A stretch of 64,000 bases of DNA from an uncultured Acidimicrobiaceae bacterium (GCA_947258375.1 CAMYIJ010000003.1:1-64000); one strand, 5' to 3'; positions 46,480 through 57,380 are shown, numbered from the stretch's first letter. The notes: generated by a model from the sequence alone, not told the origin. Numbers and translations: made by a program.

Positions 46480-46764
46480 CTACGCCTCGACTTTCACGCC
46501 CCGCCAGAAGGCGACGTGAGCCTTGATATCCGAAGCCGCCGGCTTGGGGTCGCGGTAGACCCAGGCGGCGCTCTTATTGGTCGCGCCGTTCACGACGACA
46601 TCGAAGTAGTTGGCCTTGCCCTTCCATGGGCAGCGGCTCGTCGACGGCGACTCGGTGAAGTACTCGTCATTGACGGCGTCCATCGGGAAGTAGTGGTTGC
46701 CTTCAACCATGACCGTCCGGTCGCTCTCCGCGAGAACCACTCCGTTCCACACTGCCTTCGCCAT
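46480..46764 (-). CDS. DUF427-family protein
   Basis: A 94-aa DUF427 protein. It contains AVWNGVVLAESDRTVMVEGNHYFP, then CPWKGKANYFDVVVNG and AAWVYRDPKPAASDIKAHVAFW, the usual conserved blocks. The start ATG 46764 has AGGAGG six bases upstream. A longer frame running to 47181 is the repetitive island read in frame and is not part of the gene. DUF427 members are small beta-rich proteins of unknown function, often single genes in actinobacteria. A non-coding hairpin island separates it from mscL. Confidence 0.88.
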   Translation of the reverse strand: MAKAVWNGVVLAESDRTVMVEGNHYFPMDAVNDEYFTESPSTSRCPWKGKANYFDVVVNGATNKSAAWVYRDPKPAASDIKAHVAFWRGVKVEA

Positions 46765-46799
46765 CCGGGCCTCCTTGAATACCGAGACTTCCAACCCCA

Positions 46800-47130
46800 A
46801 AGGTGCCCGCGAGATTCCGGGAACGCCTTCGGCGTTCCTTGCGAGTTCGTCTGCGACGAACTCGTGGGAGCGGGGCGCGGGTCCAGCGTGCGGCGCGTTC
46901 GCGTCGGTGGCGAGAGCTGTCCGGACTGTCTTGGCTTCCCCCTCCGCCCTCGTTCCTCGGGCACCTCCCCTTTCACTCGCTGACGCTCGCGAGGGGAGGA
47001 GACATGGGGTGTCTCTCCCCCCGTCGAACTGCGTCAGCAGGGCGACATTTGGGGGGAGTCCGGCCGCCAGGCCGGGAGGGGGGCGGGAATCCTGCGGATT
47101 CCTTGGGAGTTGCTTCGCAACTCCTAGCAA
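46800..47130. repeat. Island of perfect mini-hairpins between mscL and DUF427
   Basis: The 470-bp space between mscL and the DUF427 gene (46765-47234) contains no gene. It holds four perfect hairpins with three-base loops: 46820-46838 (8-bp stem), 46842-46864 (10 bp), 47086-47102 (7 bp) and 47106-47124 (8 bp). On the minus strand every loop is C-GAA-G or C-GCA-G, the class that forms exceptionally stable DNA/RNA mini-hairpins. Between them lie larger G/C-run pairings such as 46993-47020. The structure suggests a mobile palindromic element or a structured RNA. Confidence 0.8.
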
Positions 47131-47188
47131 AGGCGCGAGACCAACGTCACGCGCCTCAAGCGTCCTCCGCGAGCCCCGCACGAAAGAA

Positions 47189-47208
47189 CCCCGGGCCGAG
47201 GCCCGGGG
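47189..47208 (-). terminator. Terminator of mscL
   Basis: CCCCGGGCC (47189-47197) pairs with GGCCCGGGG (47200-47208). On the minus strand it is followed by TTCTTTCG, a usable U-rich tail. It lies 27 bp after the mscL stop codon and should end mscL transcription before the hairpin island. Confidence 0.8.
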
Positions 47209-47234
47209 CTCTCTGTGTTTGAGTCGAGTTGGAG

Positions 47235-47621
47235 CTACTTGGCCAGGGAGTCCCGGATCTCGGTGAGGAGATCGATCTCGCTCGGGCCGGCAGCAGGCTC
47301 CTCGTCGCCGGCGGCAACGCGAGCCTTGTAGGCGTTGTACGGCTTCACCACGAAGAAGTACACGGCGAAAGCGATCGACAGGAAGGTGACGAGCGCCGTG
47401 ATGAACGAACCAAACCTGATCTCCGACTCGTTGATCGTGAGAATCATGACTTGATCGAACGTCGGCTCCCCGAAGATGATCCCGACAATCGGCATCAGGA
47501 CCGTATCGACAAGTGCGCCGATCAGTGCGGTCAAGGCCAATGCCATGACCAATCCGACGGCTATCTCGACGAGATTGCCGCCCATGGCAAACTCCTTGAA
47601 CTCCTGCATTAACTTCTTCAA
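47235..47621 (-). CDS. mscL: Large-conductance mechanosensitive channel MscL
   Basis: A 128-aa MscL. It starts MKKLMQEFKEFAMGGNLVEIAVGL, where the N-terminal amphipathic helix leads into TM1 (VGLVMALALTALIGALV). TM2 (FITALVTFLSIAFAVYFFVV) and a short cytoplasmic helix follow. The start is TTG 47621, six bases after AAGGAG; the ATG four codons later is poorly spaced. It forms a homopentameric emergency valve opened by membrane tension. Single gene with its own terminator. Confidence 0.96.
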   Translation of the reverse strand: MKKLMQEFKEFAMGGNLVEIAVGLVMALALTALIGALVDTVLMPIVGIIFGEPTFDQVMILTINESEIRFGSFITALVTFLSIAFAVYFFVVKPYNAYKARVAAGDEEPAAGPSEIDLLTEIRDSLAK

Positions 47622-47693
47622 GACCCTCTCCTTCTGCGCGCGATTACGGCTGCTCGGCTATGACCCGCATTATGGCTGCCGAGTTCCGCGATT

Positions 47694-48143
47694 TCAGATG
47701 AGCCAGGGGATGAAACGCCGAGTGACCCTTTTCCGGTAGTCGGCGTAGCCGAGGAACGAAGACGTGAGCAGCGTTTCCTCGTAACGCGACTTCCCATGGA
47801 ACACGGCCGCCAACACTGCAGTGAGGAGCAGGGCCGCCGGATTGACATCGAATACTGCGATGGCTCCCGCCATCAACATGACCCCGCCGTACATCGGGTG
47901 ACGGACCAGTCGATAGATTCCATCCTGGAGGAGTGAGGCTCCCGGGGTCGGAGCCGGGTGGGCCGATATGTACTGTCGCATCTGCAGCGCCGCTGCGATG
48001 GCCATTCCCTGCCCTGCAACAAAGAGCAGGATCGCCACGATCGTGGTGGGAGCGGTCGCGTCGCCGCCCAGAAAGGCCACAGCAACGGCGATGAGCACAA
48101 GCACCACAAGCTGCGCCAAAACCCACTTGGTACCGGTCGTCAT
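47694..48143 (-). CDS. Isoprenylcysteine carboxyl methyltransferase-like membrane protein
   Basis: A 149-aa membrane protein from ATG 48143; the longer upstream frame antisense to clpB is false. Four hydrophobic helices are visible. The family motif is GIYRLVRHPMYGGVMLMAG, the SAM-binding RHPxYxG of ICMT/phospholipid methyltransferases, and the end YADYRKRVTRRFIPWLI (basic, aromatic) is characteristic. Bacterial members are membrane methyltransferases of unknown substrate. It is divergent from clpB; the second repeat-hairpin element sits in the shared upstream region. Confidence 0.82.
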   Translation of the reverse strand: MTTGTKWVLAQLVVLVLIAVAVAFLGGDATAPTTIVAILLFVAGQGMAIAAALQMRQYISAHPAPTPGASLLQDGIYRLVRHPMYGGVMLMAGAIAVFDVNPAALLLTAVLAAVFHGKSRYEETLLTSSFLGYADYRKRVTRRFIPWLI

Positions 48144-48176
48144 GGCCGCCAAACTAGCGTGCGGCGAATCGATCGC

Positions 48177-48226
48177 CGTCTGTTGTGCACTCAAGGCGGA
48201 ATAGCGCCTCGGTATGCACAACAGAC
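48177..48226. repeat. Repeated hairpin element, copy 2
   Basis: An 11-bp perfect stem (48178-48188 with 48216-48226) and a 27-base loop, homologous to the copy at 38516-38566. Stem sequence and the loop block AATAGCGCCTCG are shared, while loop flanks differ. It lies in the 166-bp space between the divergent ICMT-like and clpB genes, just upstream of the clpB promoter. Confidence 0.85.
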
Positions 48227-48254
48227 CGAGAACGCGGCCACGACGAGACTGATC

Positions 48255-48283
48255 TGATACTATTAGACTCAGATTTCTTGAGG
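48255..48283 (+). promoter_or_regulatory. clpB promoter with possible HspR site
   Basis: TGATACTAT (48255-48263) is an extended -10 (TG-N-TACTAT) 47 bp before the GTG; no good -35 is visible. Immediately downstream lie ACTCAGA (48267-48273) and CTTGAGG (48277-48283), which resemble the two halves of the HspR recognition site but in inverted order and closer spacing. A role in heat-shock control is plausible; the match is imperfect. Confidence 0.45.
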
Positions 48284-48309
48284 ATGCCATCCGAGTCAGG
48301 GGGCCATAC

Positions 48310-50886
<2,577 letters not shown>

Positions 50887-51051
50887 CCCCATTTGGGCGG
50901 CAAATCGGCCCGAATAGACCAAAGCGAAGCAGGTCGTGACCAGGTCAAACAAGGGTCCAAAGTGTGACCAAAGGCCCTAGAAAACCGTGGTGCCAAAGGA
51001 CGACAATGTCACAGTTAACAGGCTTAGGCGAGGGACGAAAGGGAGTCGATT

Positions 51052-51546
51052 ATGCAGCGACTTAAAGCTGCTGGGCGTGTCGTCAAGAGTCGTAGATTGC
51101 TCTTCTTACTTGTATTTGCGGTTTTCACCATTGGTCTGATTGCCGCCGTCAACGCCGTCTCTGAGGACGACGTGTTTGACGGCCAAGCAGCGCCCGGCGA
51201 CCACGAATGGTGGCAGGACATCGGTGAAGCCACGTTCTGTGCTCGTTGTCACCAGGCAGTGGACGCAGACCTCGCCGCGGGGCCCCACGTAGCTCCGGGC
51301 CTGTCGGACTGCACGTTCTGCCATAGGCCGGGAGGCGGCGACCACGCTGCCGCCGTAGCGTATTGCACGGACTGCCACTCGGTGCAGGGCGGTGAGCTTG
51401 CCAACGATGCGCACGCGGGGATCCTCGTGGATCTCGGTGAGACATCCACCATGGCAGCTCAGACCTGCCAGGCATGTCATACGCACGTTTCCGTCAACAT
51501 CGTGTCGACGGTCCAGCCACCACTTGAACTGAACCTCGGCAACTAG
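51052..51546 (+). CDS. Membrane-anchored tetraheme c-type cytochrome
   Basis: A 164-aa cytochrome with an N-terminal transmembrane anchor (LLFLLVFAVFTIGLIAAV) and four CxxCH heme-binding motifs at about residues 63-67 (CARCH), 87-91 (CTFCH), 105-109 (CTDCH) and 139-143 (CQACH). Additional histidines (79, 98, 121, 145) could be distal ligands. It resembles the NapC/NrfH or multiheme electron-carrier class, though no partner reductase is adjacent. Outside the membrane it would carry electrons. The next gene encodes an anchored NHL propeller. A strong terminator follows. Confidence 0.85.
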   Translation: MQRLKAAGRVVKSRRLLFLLVFAVFTIGLIAAVNAVSEDDVFDGQAAPGDHEWWQDIGEATFCARCHQAVDADLAAGPHVAPGLSDCTFCHRPGGGDHAAAVAYCTDCHSVQGGELANDAHAGILVDLGETSTMAAQTCQACHTHVSVNIVSTVQPPLELNLGN

Positions 51547-51571
51547 CTCGACCCTTTGGCCTACGCCACTT

Positions 51572-51612
51572 ACCGGGCCGTCGCTTGCAAGCGGCGGCCC
51601 GGTTCTAATTTG
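51572..51612 (+). terminator. Terminator after the cytochrome gene
   Basis: A 32-bp palindrome (51572-51603; 16 pairs, one G-T) lies 25 bp after the cytochrome stop, followed by TTCTAATTT. It is a strong intrinsic terminator, so the cytochrome and the propeller gene downstream are probably separate transcripts. Confidence 0.85.
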
Positions 51613-51752
51613 GGCGCAGAGCAGTCGTGGCTCGTTTGACATTCGTCCGGCCTGCTTCACCTGCGGACGCCTGAGCACCTCATAGGGTCGCCGGCGCACT
51701 AGCTTGCATAACTACGACCTCGCCATCGACGCGACTGGAACTAAGGACAAAC

Positions 51753-52793
51753 GTGGACGCTGAACCAGCTGCCGAGGACGCCGCCCCCTCGGACCGCAAC
51801 TTCATCATCGGACTGCTGATTGCCGCAGCGATCCTCCTCATCGCCGCGGTAGCTTGGGTTCTGTTCAGATCCGGTGGCGTCGACACCGGGGCTCCCCACC
51901 GCACCGATGCGCCCGTGCTGGATAGCATCATCGATGAGCCCACTTCCGGCGCGGTTGTCGCCACCCTGTGGTCATCACCTTCCGCAGTGGTCGCCGACGG
52001 CGACCGACTCTACGTCTTGGATACGGGCAACAATAGAATCCTCTCCACCGACGGTCTCGGCGTGGTAGATGCCGTCATCTGCGAGAGCGGCGACTGCGCC
52101 TTCACCCTGACCAGCCCCGAGGATATGGATATCCACGACGGGCTCTTCTATATAGCCAACACGGGCCGAGGCACCGTCGAGGTGATCGACCCGTCAGGGT
52201 CTGTCGTGCGCACTATGGAGTTCCCCGCCGATGAGGCGGCAGCCCGCACCACCGGGATATACGTTGCCGGCGACGGAACGGCGTATGTCTCCGATGCCAC
52301 CTCCGGGCGGGTTGGCATCTTCGGGCCGGACGGTGAGTTCCAGAACTTCTTCGGCGAAGCCGGAGGGCCGGGGGCGCTTTCATTCTCGCACCCGGCCGGG
52401 CTCACGGTTGACAGCGCGGGCAACCTGTATATCGCCGAGTTCACCGTCGGCCGAGTCCAGAAGCTCTCGCCGGCGGGCCGCCATCTCGCCATGTTCGAGA
52501 TGGTCCCGGGCGCCGTGAACGTGTCAGAAGCGACCGATGTCGTGATCGGGGACAACGGCTTCCTCTACATGGCCGACAACAAACGTTCCATCGTTCACGT
52601 GTTCGAGGAGTCGGGTCGCTATCTGGGCATCGTCGGATTAGTGGACGCGACGCGGCGCGACTCCACCGGAGCTCTGCTCCGACCCTACGGTCTCGAGATC
52701 CAGGGCGACCGGCTGACCGTTATCGATCGGGTCCGTGGCCAGCTCAACTTCACGATCCCCCCCGAGTACTTCCTGGGCGACACCTCTTCCTGA
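51753..52793 (+). CDS. Membrane-anchored NHL-repeat propeller protein
   Basis: A 346-aa protein with an acidic cytoplasmic start, one transmembrane helix (FIIGLLIAAAILLIAAVAWV) and an extracellular six-bladed NHL/SMP-30-like beta-propeller. Blade motifs are GDRLYVLDTGNNRILS, DGLFYIANTGRGTVEVID, DGTAYVSDATSGRVGIF, AGNLYIAEFTVGRVQKLS and NGFLYMADNKRSIVHVF. NHL propellers bind ligands or partner proteins; enzymatic activity is not evident. It follows the tetraheme cytochrome on the same strand, 206 bp further on. It may be a surface sensor or scaffold. Confidence 0.85.
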   Translation: MDAEPAAEDAAPSDRNFIIGLLIAAAILLIAAVAWVLFRSGGVDTGAPHRTDAPVLDSIIDEPTSGAVVATLWSSPSAVVADGDRLYVLDTGNNRILSTDGLGVVDAVICESGDCAFTLTSPEDMDIHDGLFYIANTGRGTVEVIDPSGSVVRTMEFPADEAAARTTGIYVAGDGTAYVSDATSGRVGIFGPDGEFQNFFGEAGGPGALSFSHPAGLTVDSAGNLYIAEFTVGRVQKLSPAGRHLAMFEMVPGAVNVSEATDVVIGDNGFLYMADNKRSIVHVFEESGRYLGIVGLVDATRRDSTGALLRPYGLEIQGDRLTVIDRVRGQLNFTIPPEYFLGDTSS

Positions 52794-52802
52794 GGCCGGG
52801 CC

Positions 52803-54137
52803 TCAGAGCAGGTCCGAGACGCACGAGGCGTGGGCGACCTCACCTGAACCGAGGTAGCTCTCGTGGTTGGAATCGATGTGATCGAGGTCGTACCGGTAGT
52901 TGACCATCATGCCGAATGCCCGCTCCATTCCGCTCGCTGATGGATTGGCCATCCAGTTGACGCGCTCGATTCGGGCCCCGTTGCTCAGGTGGAAGTGTTC
53001 GACCCGGTCTTCGACCTGCCCGTCGGGACGCTTGGCTTGGAGTAGATAGTGGGCACAACAGCGGAGCAAATCTTCCCTATAGGGCTCGAGCGAGGCCGGC
53101 GTGGTGAACATGTCGGGATCGTTCAGGAGAGGCCGCAGCGGTTCCAGGTCGGCACGATCAGAGTCCGCCGGTTGAGCCAGCAGCCACGAGCGGAATCCCC
53201 TGATGGGTGACAGCGTGGCGAACCGCTTCAACTGGGGCAGCTCCTGGGACAGGCGAGCAACAACCCGCTTGATGAGGAAGTCGCCGAGCGGGATTCCGGC
53301 AAGGCCGGCTTGGCAGTTGGAGATCGAGTAGAAGATTGCGGTGTCGGCCGCGGCCGGATCGGTGAGCGGGGCATCAGGGTCGAGCAAGATGGGTAGCAGA
53401 TCTGCCATTCCCTCAACGAGGGCTCCCTCGACGAAGATCAGGGGCTCGTCGGGCATCTGGGGGTGGAAGAACGCAAAATTGCGCCGGTCTTCGGACATCC
53501 GATTGCGCAGGTCGGTCCAACCGGCTATCTCGTGGACGGCTTCGTACTCGATGAGCTTCTCGAGGACCGCCGCCGAGGTCTTCCAATCAATGGCCCGCAG
53601 TTCGAGAAACCCGATATCGAACCAGCCGCGCAGCAGGTGGGCGATATTGCGGTCGAGCCCAACCAGGGCTGGGGACCTGTCCGGGATTCGCCGCAAATCG
53701 GCTCGCAAGTCGACGACGAACTTGGTTCCTTGCTCGAGCCCGTTGAAGAGTGTGAGCAATCGCACGGCCGGGGGTCGCAGCGCATGGCGCAATTCCAGGC
53801 GAGTGGATTCCTTGTCCTCGGCAGTCGTCGCCGCCTGGTAGGCGGCAATCGCATCCTCGACGGCAGGATCATCGACCGCATAGTCATCGGCGAGCAATTG
53901 GAGGAAGCGGGACTTGCCGACCTCGTCGAGCTTCAGATATATCTCCCCGAGCTCGGCGGCGTGCGTTCGTGCGGTAACCGGATTGGTTTGGGCCAGGGTA
54001 CGGCCGATGCGATCACGGATCGGTTCCAGGTCCGGCAGATCCGGCGTCAATCCCGCCGGGAGGGATCCATTCGTGCCGGCATCGCGGCGGAACGCCCGGC
54101 GGAACCGACCAATCGTGCGATCAAAGATGCTCGTCAT
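52803..54137 (-). CDS. Malonyl-CoA decarboxylase
   Basis: About 444 aa from ATG 54137; the start is uncertain by a few codons (ATG 54146 is also in frame). It matches malonyl-CoA decarboxylase along its length: HPQMPDEPLIFVEGALVEGM, then TAIFYSISNCQAGLAGIPLG (catalytic serine region), FATLSPIRGFRSWL and, at the end, FHLSNGARIERVNWMANPSA with the catalytic histidine. The final SYLGSGEVAHASCV block is also conserved. It converts malonyl-CoA to acetyl-CoA and CO2, tuning fatty-acid synthesis or degrading malonate-derived CoA. It is downstream of the DUF4230 gene in the same direction. Confidence 0.9.
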   Translation of the reverse strand: MTSIFDRTIGRFRRAFRRDAGTNGSLPAGLTPDLPDLEPIRDRIGRTLAQTNPVTARTHAAELGEIYLKLDEVGKSRFLQLLADDYAVDDPAVEDAIAAYQAATTAEDKESTRLELRHALRPPAVRLLTLFNGLEQGTKFVVDLRADLRRIPDRSPALVGLDRNIAHLLRGWFDIGFLELRAIDWKTSAAVLEKLIEYEAVHEIAGWTDLRNRMSEDRRNFAFFHPQMPDEPLIFVEGALVEGMADLLPILLDPDAPLTDPAAADTAIFYSISNCQAGLAGIPLGDFLIKRVVARLSQELPQLKRFATLSPIRGFRSWLLAQPADSDRADLEPLRPLLNDPDMFTTPASLEPYREDLLRCCAHYLLQAKRPDGQVEDRVEHFHLSNGARIERVNWMANPSASGMERAFGMMVNYRYDLDHIDSNHESYLGSGEVAHASCVSDLL

Positions 54138-54201
54138 GAGGTCCATTCTTGTCGATATCGGCACGACCGCAGCTGCAACTGAGTCACTACATCCGACACG
54201 A

Positions 54202-54828
54202 TCAACTGCCTGCGGAGCCTTCCACAAACACGACTCGGGTGTATCCCAGCTCGAGCAGGAGCCCCTCGATCACGGATCGGGCGTTCTCATCCGCCCGCTC
54301 GAGAATCCCCGCCTCGATCGCCGACTGCTGGAGCACGTCTTCGGCCACCTGGCGGGCATCGGACTCGAGCTGGGGGTCGCCCTGGGTCAGGACCCCGGTG
54401 CTGCGATCAATCACCTGCGTTTGCTCGTTGTCGAGAGAGATATACGTGATCTCGGCCGCGGGCAGCTCAACCGTCACGGTGCCGGTCTCGGTGTCGACAT
54501 CGAAACTGCTCTCGTAGAACCGTTCGAAGTCGATCCCGGCGCCGATCTTGGCGACCACGAACATGAAGATCCGATCGCCCCGCGCCCAGTTGAGCCAACC
54601 GAAATCGTTGCCCTTCTCGATCATCGTCGACTCGATGACCTCAACCGTCGTCAGTTGCGCCACATTGCGTACCTGCTCGACAACGGACTGCCCGACGTCG
54701 GTGTACTCCTCACCACCACCAAAAAGGCTGAAGCCACTGAATGCGCTGCCGATGAAGAAGGCGCCCAGTATCAACACCCCGGCAATAACGATGGCGCCGA
54801 CCTTGCTCGACATCGAGGAATCCGCCAT
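54202..54828 (-). CDS. DUF4230-family membrane protein
   Basis: A 208-aa protein with an N-terminal transmembrane helix (VGAIVIAGVLILGAFFIGSAF) and an extracellular DUF4230-like domain. Features are a start near VGQSVVEQVRNVAQLTTVEV, ARGDRIFMFVVAKIGAGIDF and VELPAAEITYISLDNEQTQV, followed by a helical end with many acidic residues. DUF4230 proteins are anchored, of unknown function, and common in actinobacteria and firmicutes. Gene boundaries are clear. It precedes malonyl-CoA decarboxylase by 64 bp, but a functional link is unproved. Confidence 0.8.
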   Translation of the reverse strand: MADSSMSSKVGAIVIAGVLILGAFFIGSAFSGFSLFGGGEEYTDVGQSVVEQVRNVAQLTTVEVIESTMIEKGNDFGWLNWARGDRIFMFVVAKIGAGIDFERFYESSFDVDTETGTVTVELPAAEITYISLDNEQTQVIDRSTGVLTQGDPQLESDARQVAEDVLQQSAIEAGILERADENARSVIEGLLLELGYTRVVFVEGSAGS

Positions 54829-55155
54829 ATGTGTTCACCAAACCTGTCTCGACCGGATCCTGTCGCCCCGGCTGGGCCCATTGTGGCCCGCCGGGCGACA
54901 GATTCCTACCGATCGGCCCGCCGACCCCTGGCCCCGCACTTAGACCCACAGGGCGTCGCAAAGTTCACAGATAGTGCGAAACCACCCTTGCAAACCCTTG
55001 CTATCCGTGATACCTTTTAACACAAGGTAGCCGGGATAGCCGGACACTTGGATTCAACGGTAGACCGATACTCGCCCAGTGCTTCGGCGATCGCAGACCC
55101 CACCAGGGTCAAACCGCACCGATGACCGAACGCTATCGACTGGACGGGACCTGGA

Positions 55156-55497
55156 GTGGAACACAGCTCACAGCTCCTCAAAGGTGTTCTCGACATGGTG
55201 CTGCTCGCGCTCATCGCAGAAGAGCCGAGCTACGGGTATGAAATGGTCGACAAGCTGCAACAGAAAGGCCTGGAGCTGGTGAGCGAAGGCAGCATTTATC
55301 CGCTGCTGAGTCGGTTACAGAAGAAGGGCTATATCGCAGGCTATTTCGTCGAATCAGCCGGCGGGCCGCCCCGGAAGTACTACCGAATAGAGAAGTCAGG
55401 CCGACAACAGCTCGCCGACTGGAGCGAGGAGTGGAACCGGCTGTCAGCCGGGGTTGGAGGAGTACTTGATGGCCACAACGGAGGAAGCCATGGCTGA
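55156..55497 (+). CDS. PadR-family transcriptional regulator
   Basis: A 113-aa PadR winged-helix protein. It has LLKGVLDMVLLALIAEEPSY at the start, GSIYPLLSRLQKKGYIAGYF for the recognition helix/wing, and GGPPRKYYRIEKSGRQQL, the typical PadR block, then a short C-terminal dimerisation helix. It starts at GTG 55156. PadR genes of this class commonly sit just upstream of a gene for a helical (HAAS-like) membrane protein and regulate it. The next ORF here starts within the PadR stop region, so they are co-translated. Confidence 0.92.
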   Translation: MEHSSQLLKGVLDMVLLALIAEEPSYGYEMVDKLQQKGLELVSEGSIYPLLSRLQKKGYIAGYFVESAGGPPRKYYRIEKSGRQQLADWSEEWNRLSAGVGGVLDGHNGGSHG

Positions 55498-56266
55498 GCA
55501 GATAGGTATTGCAGAGGTCGTGGATCGCTGCAAGCGCTACTGGTCCTCGACTCACGTCCCCCGCAAGGCAATCAAGGAGATGGAAGCAGAGCTGGCGTCA
55601 CATCTCCAGGAAGCCGCCGGCGCCGGCAAGACGCCTTCCGCCGTCATCGGGCCCGACCTGAATGAATTCGCCGAAGAGTGGGCGCGAACCTATCGGCGGC
55701 CGATGGTCGTAGGAGACCACGTACCGCGAAGCGGCATGACGCCGAATACGCAGATGCTGATTTCGATGATGGCGATCGCGGCGATCGCAGCCGCGATCTT
55801 GATATTTACACCAAAGGAGGACGACATGGACAATGAGATTCTGCAATGGGCATTTCTGGGGGGAGCGCTACTGCTCTTCGTGGGGGAGATCCTCACCGCA
55901 GGCTTCTTCCTGCTGCCGTTCGCCATAGGTGCGGCCATAGCAGCAGCCATGGCGTTCCTCAACGTGCCGCCCGCCGTCACACTGATTTCCTTTCTGGTGA
56001 TCAGCGTGATCGCACTCATCGGGCTGCAGCGCTACACGGACACCGATGATGACCAGCCGCCGGTCGGAGCCAACCGCTACGCCGACAAGACGGGCACAGT
56101 CCTAGTACCCGTCTCTCGGGCCAAAGGCACTGGGAGGGTCCGGATGGAAGCCGAGAACTGGCGGGCGAGCACCGACCTCGCCGACGAGATCCCGGAGGGT
56201 GCCGAGGTCAAAGTCGTGGAAGTGAGAGGTACCCGACTTATCGTCGCCCCTATAGACGAAGTCTGA
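55490..56266 (+). CDS. HAAS-like domain fused to NfeD membrane protein
   Basis: About 258 aa from ATG 55490 (GGAGG five bases upstream, overlapping the PadR stop by 8 bases); ATG 55469 is also possible. The N-terminal about 110 residues are the helical domain usually following PadR genes (AIKEMEAELASHLQEAAGAG) plus a transmembrane helix (ISMMAIAAIAAAILIF). The rest is an NfeD protein: two or three transmembrane helices (WAFLGGALLLFVGEILTAGF) and an OB-fold end (GTGRVRMEAENWRA). An internal ATG at 55826 has a very strong AAAGGAGG and would give NfeD alone. NfeD works with SPFH proteins, and one is encoded next. Confidence 0.8.
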   Translation: MAEQIGIAEVVDRCKRYWSSTHVPRKAIKEMEAELASHLQEAAGAGKTPSAVIGPDLNEFAEEWARTYRRPMVVGDHVPRSGMTPNTQMLISMMAIAAIAAAILIFTPKEDDMDNEILQWAFLGGALLLFVGEILTAGFFLLPFAIGAAIAAAMAFLNVPPAVTLISFLVISVIALIGLQRYTDTDDDQPPVGANRYADKTGTVLVPVSRAKGTGRVRMEAENWRASTDLADEIPEGAEVKVVEVRGTRLIVAPIDEV

Positions 56267-56311
56267 TCCCACAGTTTGAGAATCGAAGAGTGAAAAACGG
56301 AAAGGAAGAAC

Positions 56312-57241
56312 ATGGCATTTGTAGGTGTCTTTGGCGCCATCCTCGCATTGCTGTTCGTCGTTGCCGCCACCGGCTTCAAGCTGGTAAGGCAATGGGAACT
56401 GGGACTGATCGAGCGATTCGGGCGCTACGAGAAGACGGTTGGTCCCGGCCTGCGCTGGGTCATGCCGTTCATCAAGAACCTCCGCCGGGTGGATATGCGC
56501 GAGCAAGTCGTGGATGTTCCGCCCCAGGAGGTCATCACCAAGGACAACGTGGTCGTGACTGTGGACGCCGTCGTCTACTACCAGGCCACGGACCCCGTGA
56601 AGCTGAAGTACAACGTGGCCAACTTCATCGTTGCCGCCACGAAGCTGGCACAGACCAACCTGCGTAACGTCGTCGGCGACATGGATCTCGACGACGCACT
56701 GACGTCTCGCGACACGATCAACGCTCAGTTGCGGGAGATCCTCGACGAGGCGACCGACGTCTGGGGAACCAGGGTCGTACGCGTCGAGATCCAGCGGATC
56801 GATCCGCCGGCCGACGTCACCGACGCCATGCACCGCCAGATGAAGGCGGAGCGCGATCGTCGTGCTCTCGTCACCGAAGCCGAGGGTGACAAGCGATCGG
56901 CCATCCTCAAAGCCGAGGGTGTCAAGCAGGCTCGCGTCCTCGAGGCTGAGGGCCAGGCGGAGGCCATCAAGAAGGTCGCCGAGGCTGAGAAGTTCCAGAA
57001 GCTCACAGTCGCCGAAGGTGAAGGCCAGGCGATCGAGCGAGTCTTCGGAGCGATTCACAACGGCGATCCGACGCCCGACCTCATCGCCATTCAGTATCTG
57101 AAGGCGCTCGAGCAGGTGGCCGACGGCCAGTCGACGAAGCTCTTCCTCCCCATGGAGATGAGTGGAATCCTGAGCTCGATCGGCGTGATCGGCGAAATAT
57201 TCAATAGCGACAGCACCGGTAACGGACAGCCAAGCCTCTAG
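56312..57241 (+). CDS. SPFH/stomatin-family (slipin) protein
   Basis: A 309-aa stomatin-like protein: an N-terminal membrane helix, then the SPFH domain ([20 protein letters not shown] through [19 protein letters not shown]). A helical repeat-rich coiled coil follows ([33 protein letters not shown]), then a short C-terminal [15 protein letters not shown] segment. Such proteins form membrane rings that organise lipids and modulate channels or proteases, and are regularly encoded next to NfeD. It lies 45 bp after the NfeD ORF and has a strong terminator. Confidence 0.94.
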   Translation: MAFVGVFGAILALLFVVAATGFKLVRQWELGLIERFGRYEKTVGPGLRWVMPFIKNLRRVDMREQVVDVPPQEVITKDNVVVTVDAVVYYQATDPVKLKYNVANFIVAATKLAQTNLRNVVGDMDLDDALTSRDTINAQLREILDEATDVWGTRVVRVEIQRIDPPADVTDAMHRQMKAERDRRALVTEAEGDKRSAILKAEGVKQARVLEAEGQAEAIKKVAEAEKFQKLTVAEGEGQAIERVFGAIHNGDPTPDLIAIQYLKALEQVADGQSTKLFLPMEMSGILSSIGVIGEIFNSDSTGNGQPSL

Positions 57242-57265
57242 CACACATCGCTTGGCGAAAGACGC

Positions 57266-57289
57266 GGGGCCGCCCTCCGGGGCGGCCCC
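57266..57289 (+). terminator. Terminator after the stomatin gene
   Basis: GGGGCCGCCC (57266-57275) pairs perfectly with GGGCGGCCCC (57280-57289), loop TCCG, 24 bp after the stomatin stop. The stem is very strong; the tail is only weakly T-rich. It likely ends the PadR-NfeD-stomatin transcript. Confidence 0.75.
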
Positions 57290-57380
57290 GTCGCGTTGCC
57301 GCTGCCTCCGGGCACCGAGCGGACGTTGAACCGAATCCATAGACTGAACGGCCCGACGCCCACCCCGCAAAGGAGACGCC

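Noticed and set aside
46765..47181. Long N-terminal extension of the DUF427 protein
   Set aside because: The extension is the hairpin island read in frame; the real ATG at 46764 has AGGAGG and starts the conserved domain.
50887..51051. Regulatory repeat between clpB and the cytochrome gene (GTGACCA-like blocks)
   Set aside because: Blocks are short and irregular; no convincing operator or RNA.
54138..54227. N-terminal extension of malonyl-CoA decarboxylase
   Set aside because: It would overlap the end of the DUF4230 gene and has no similarity to the family; start near 54137 is preferred.
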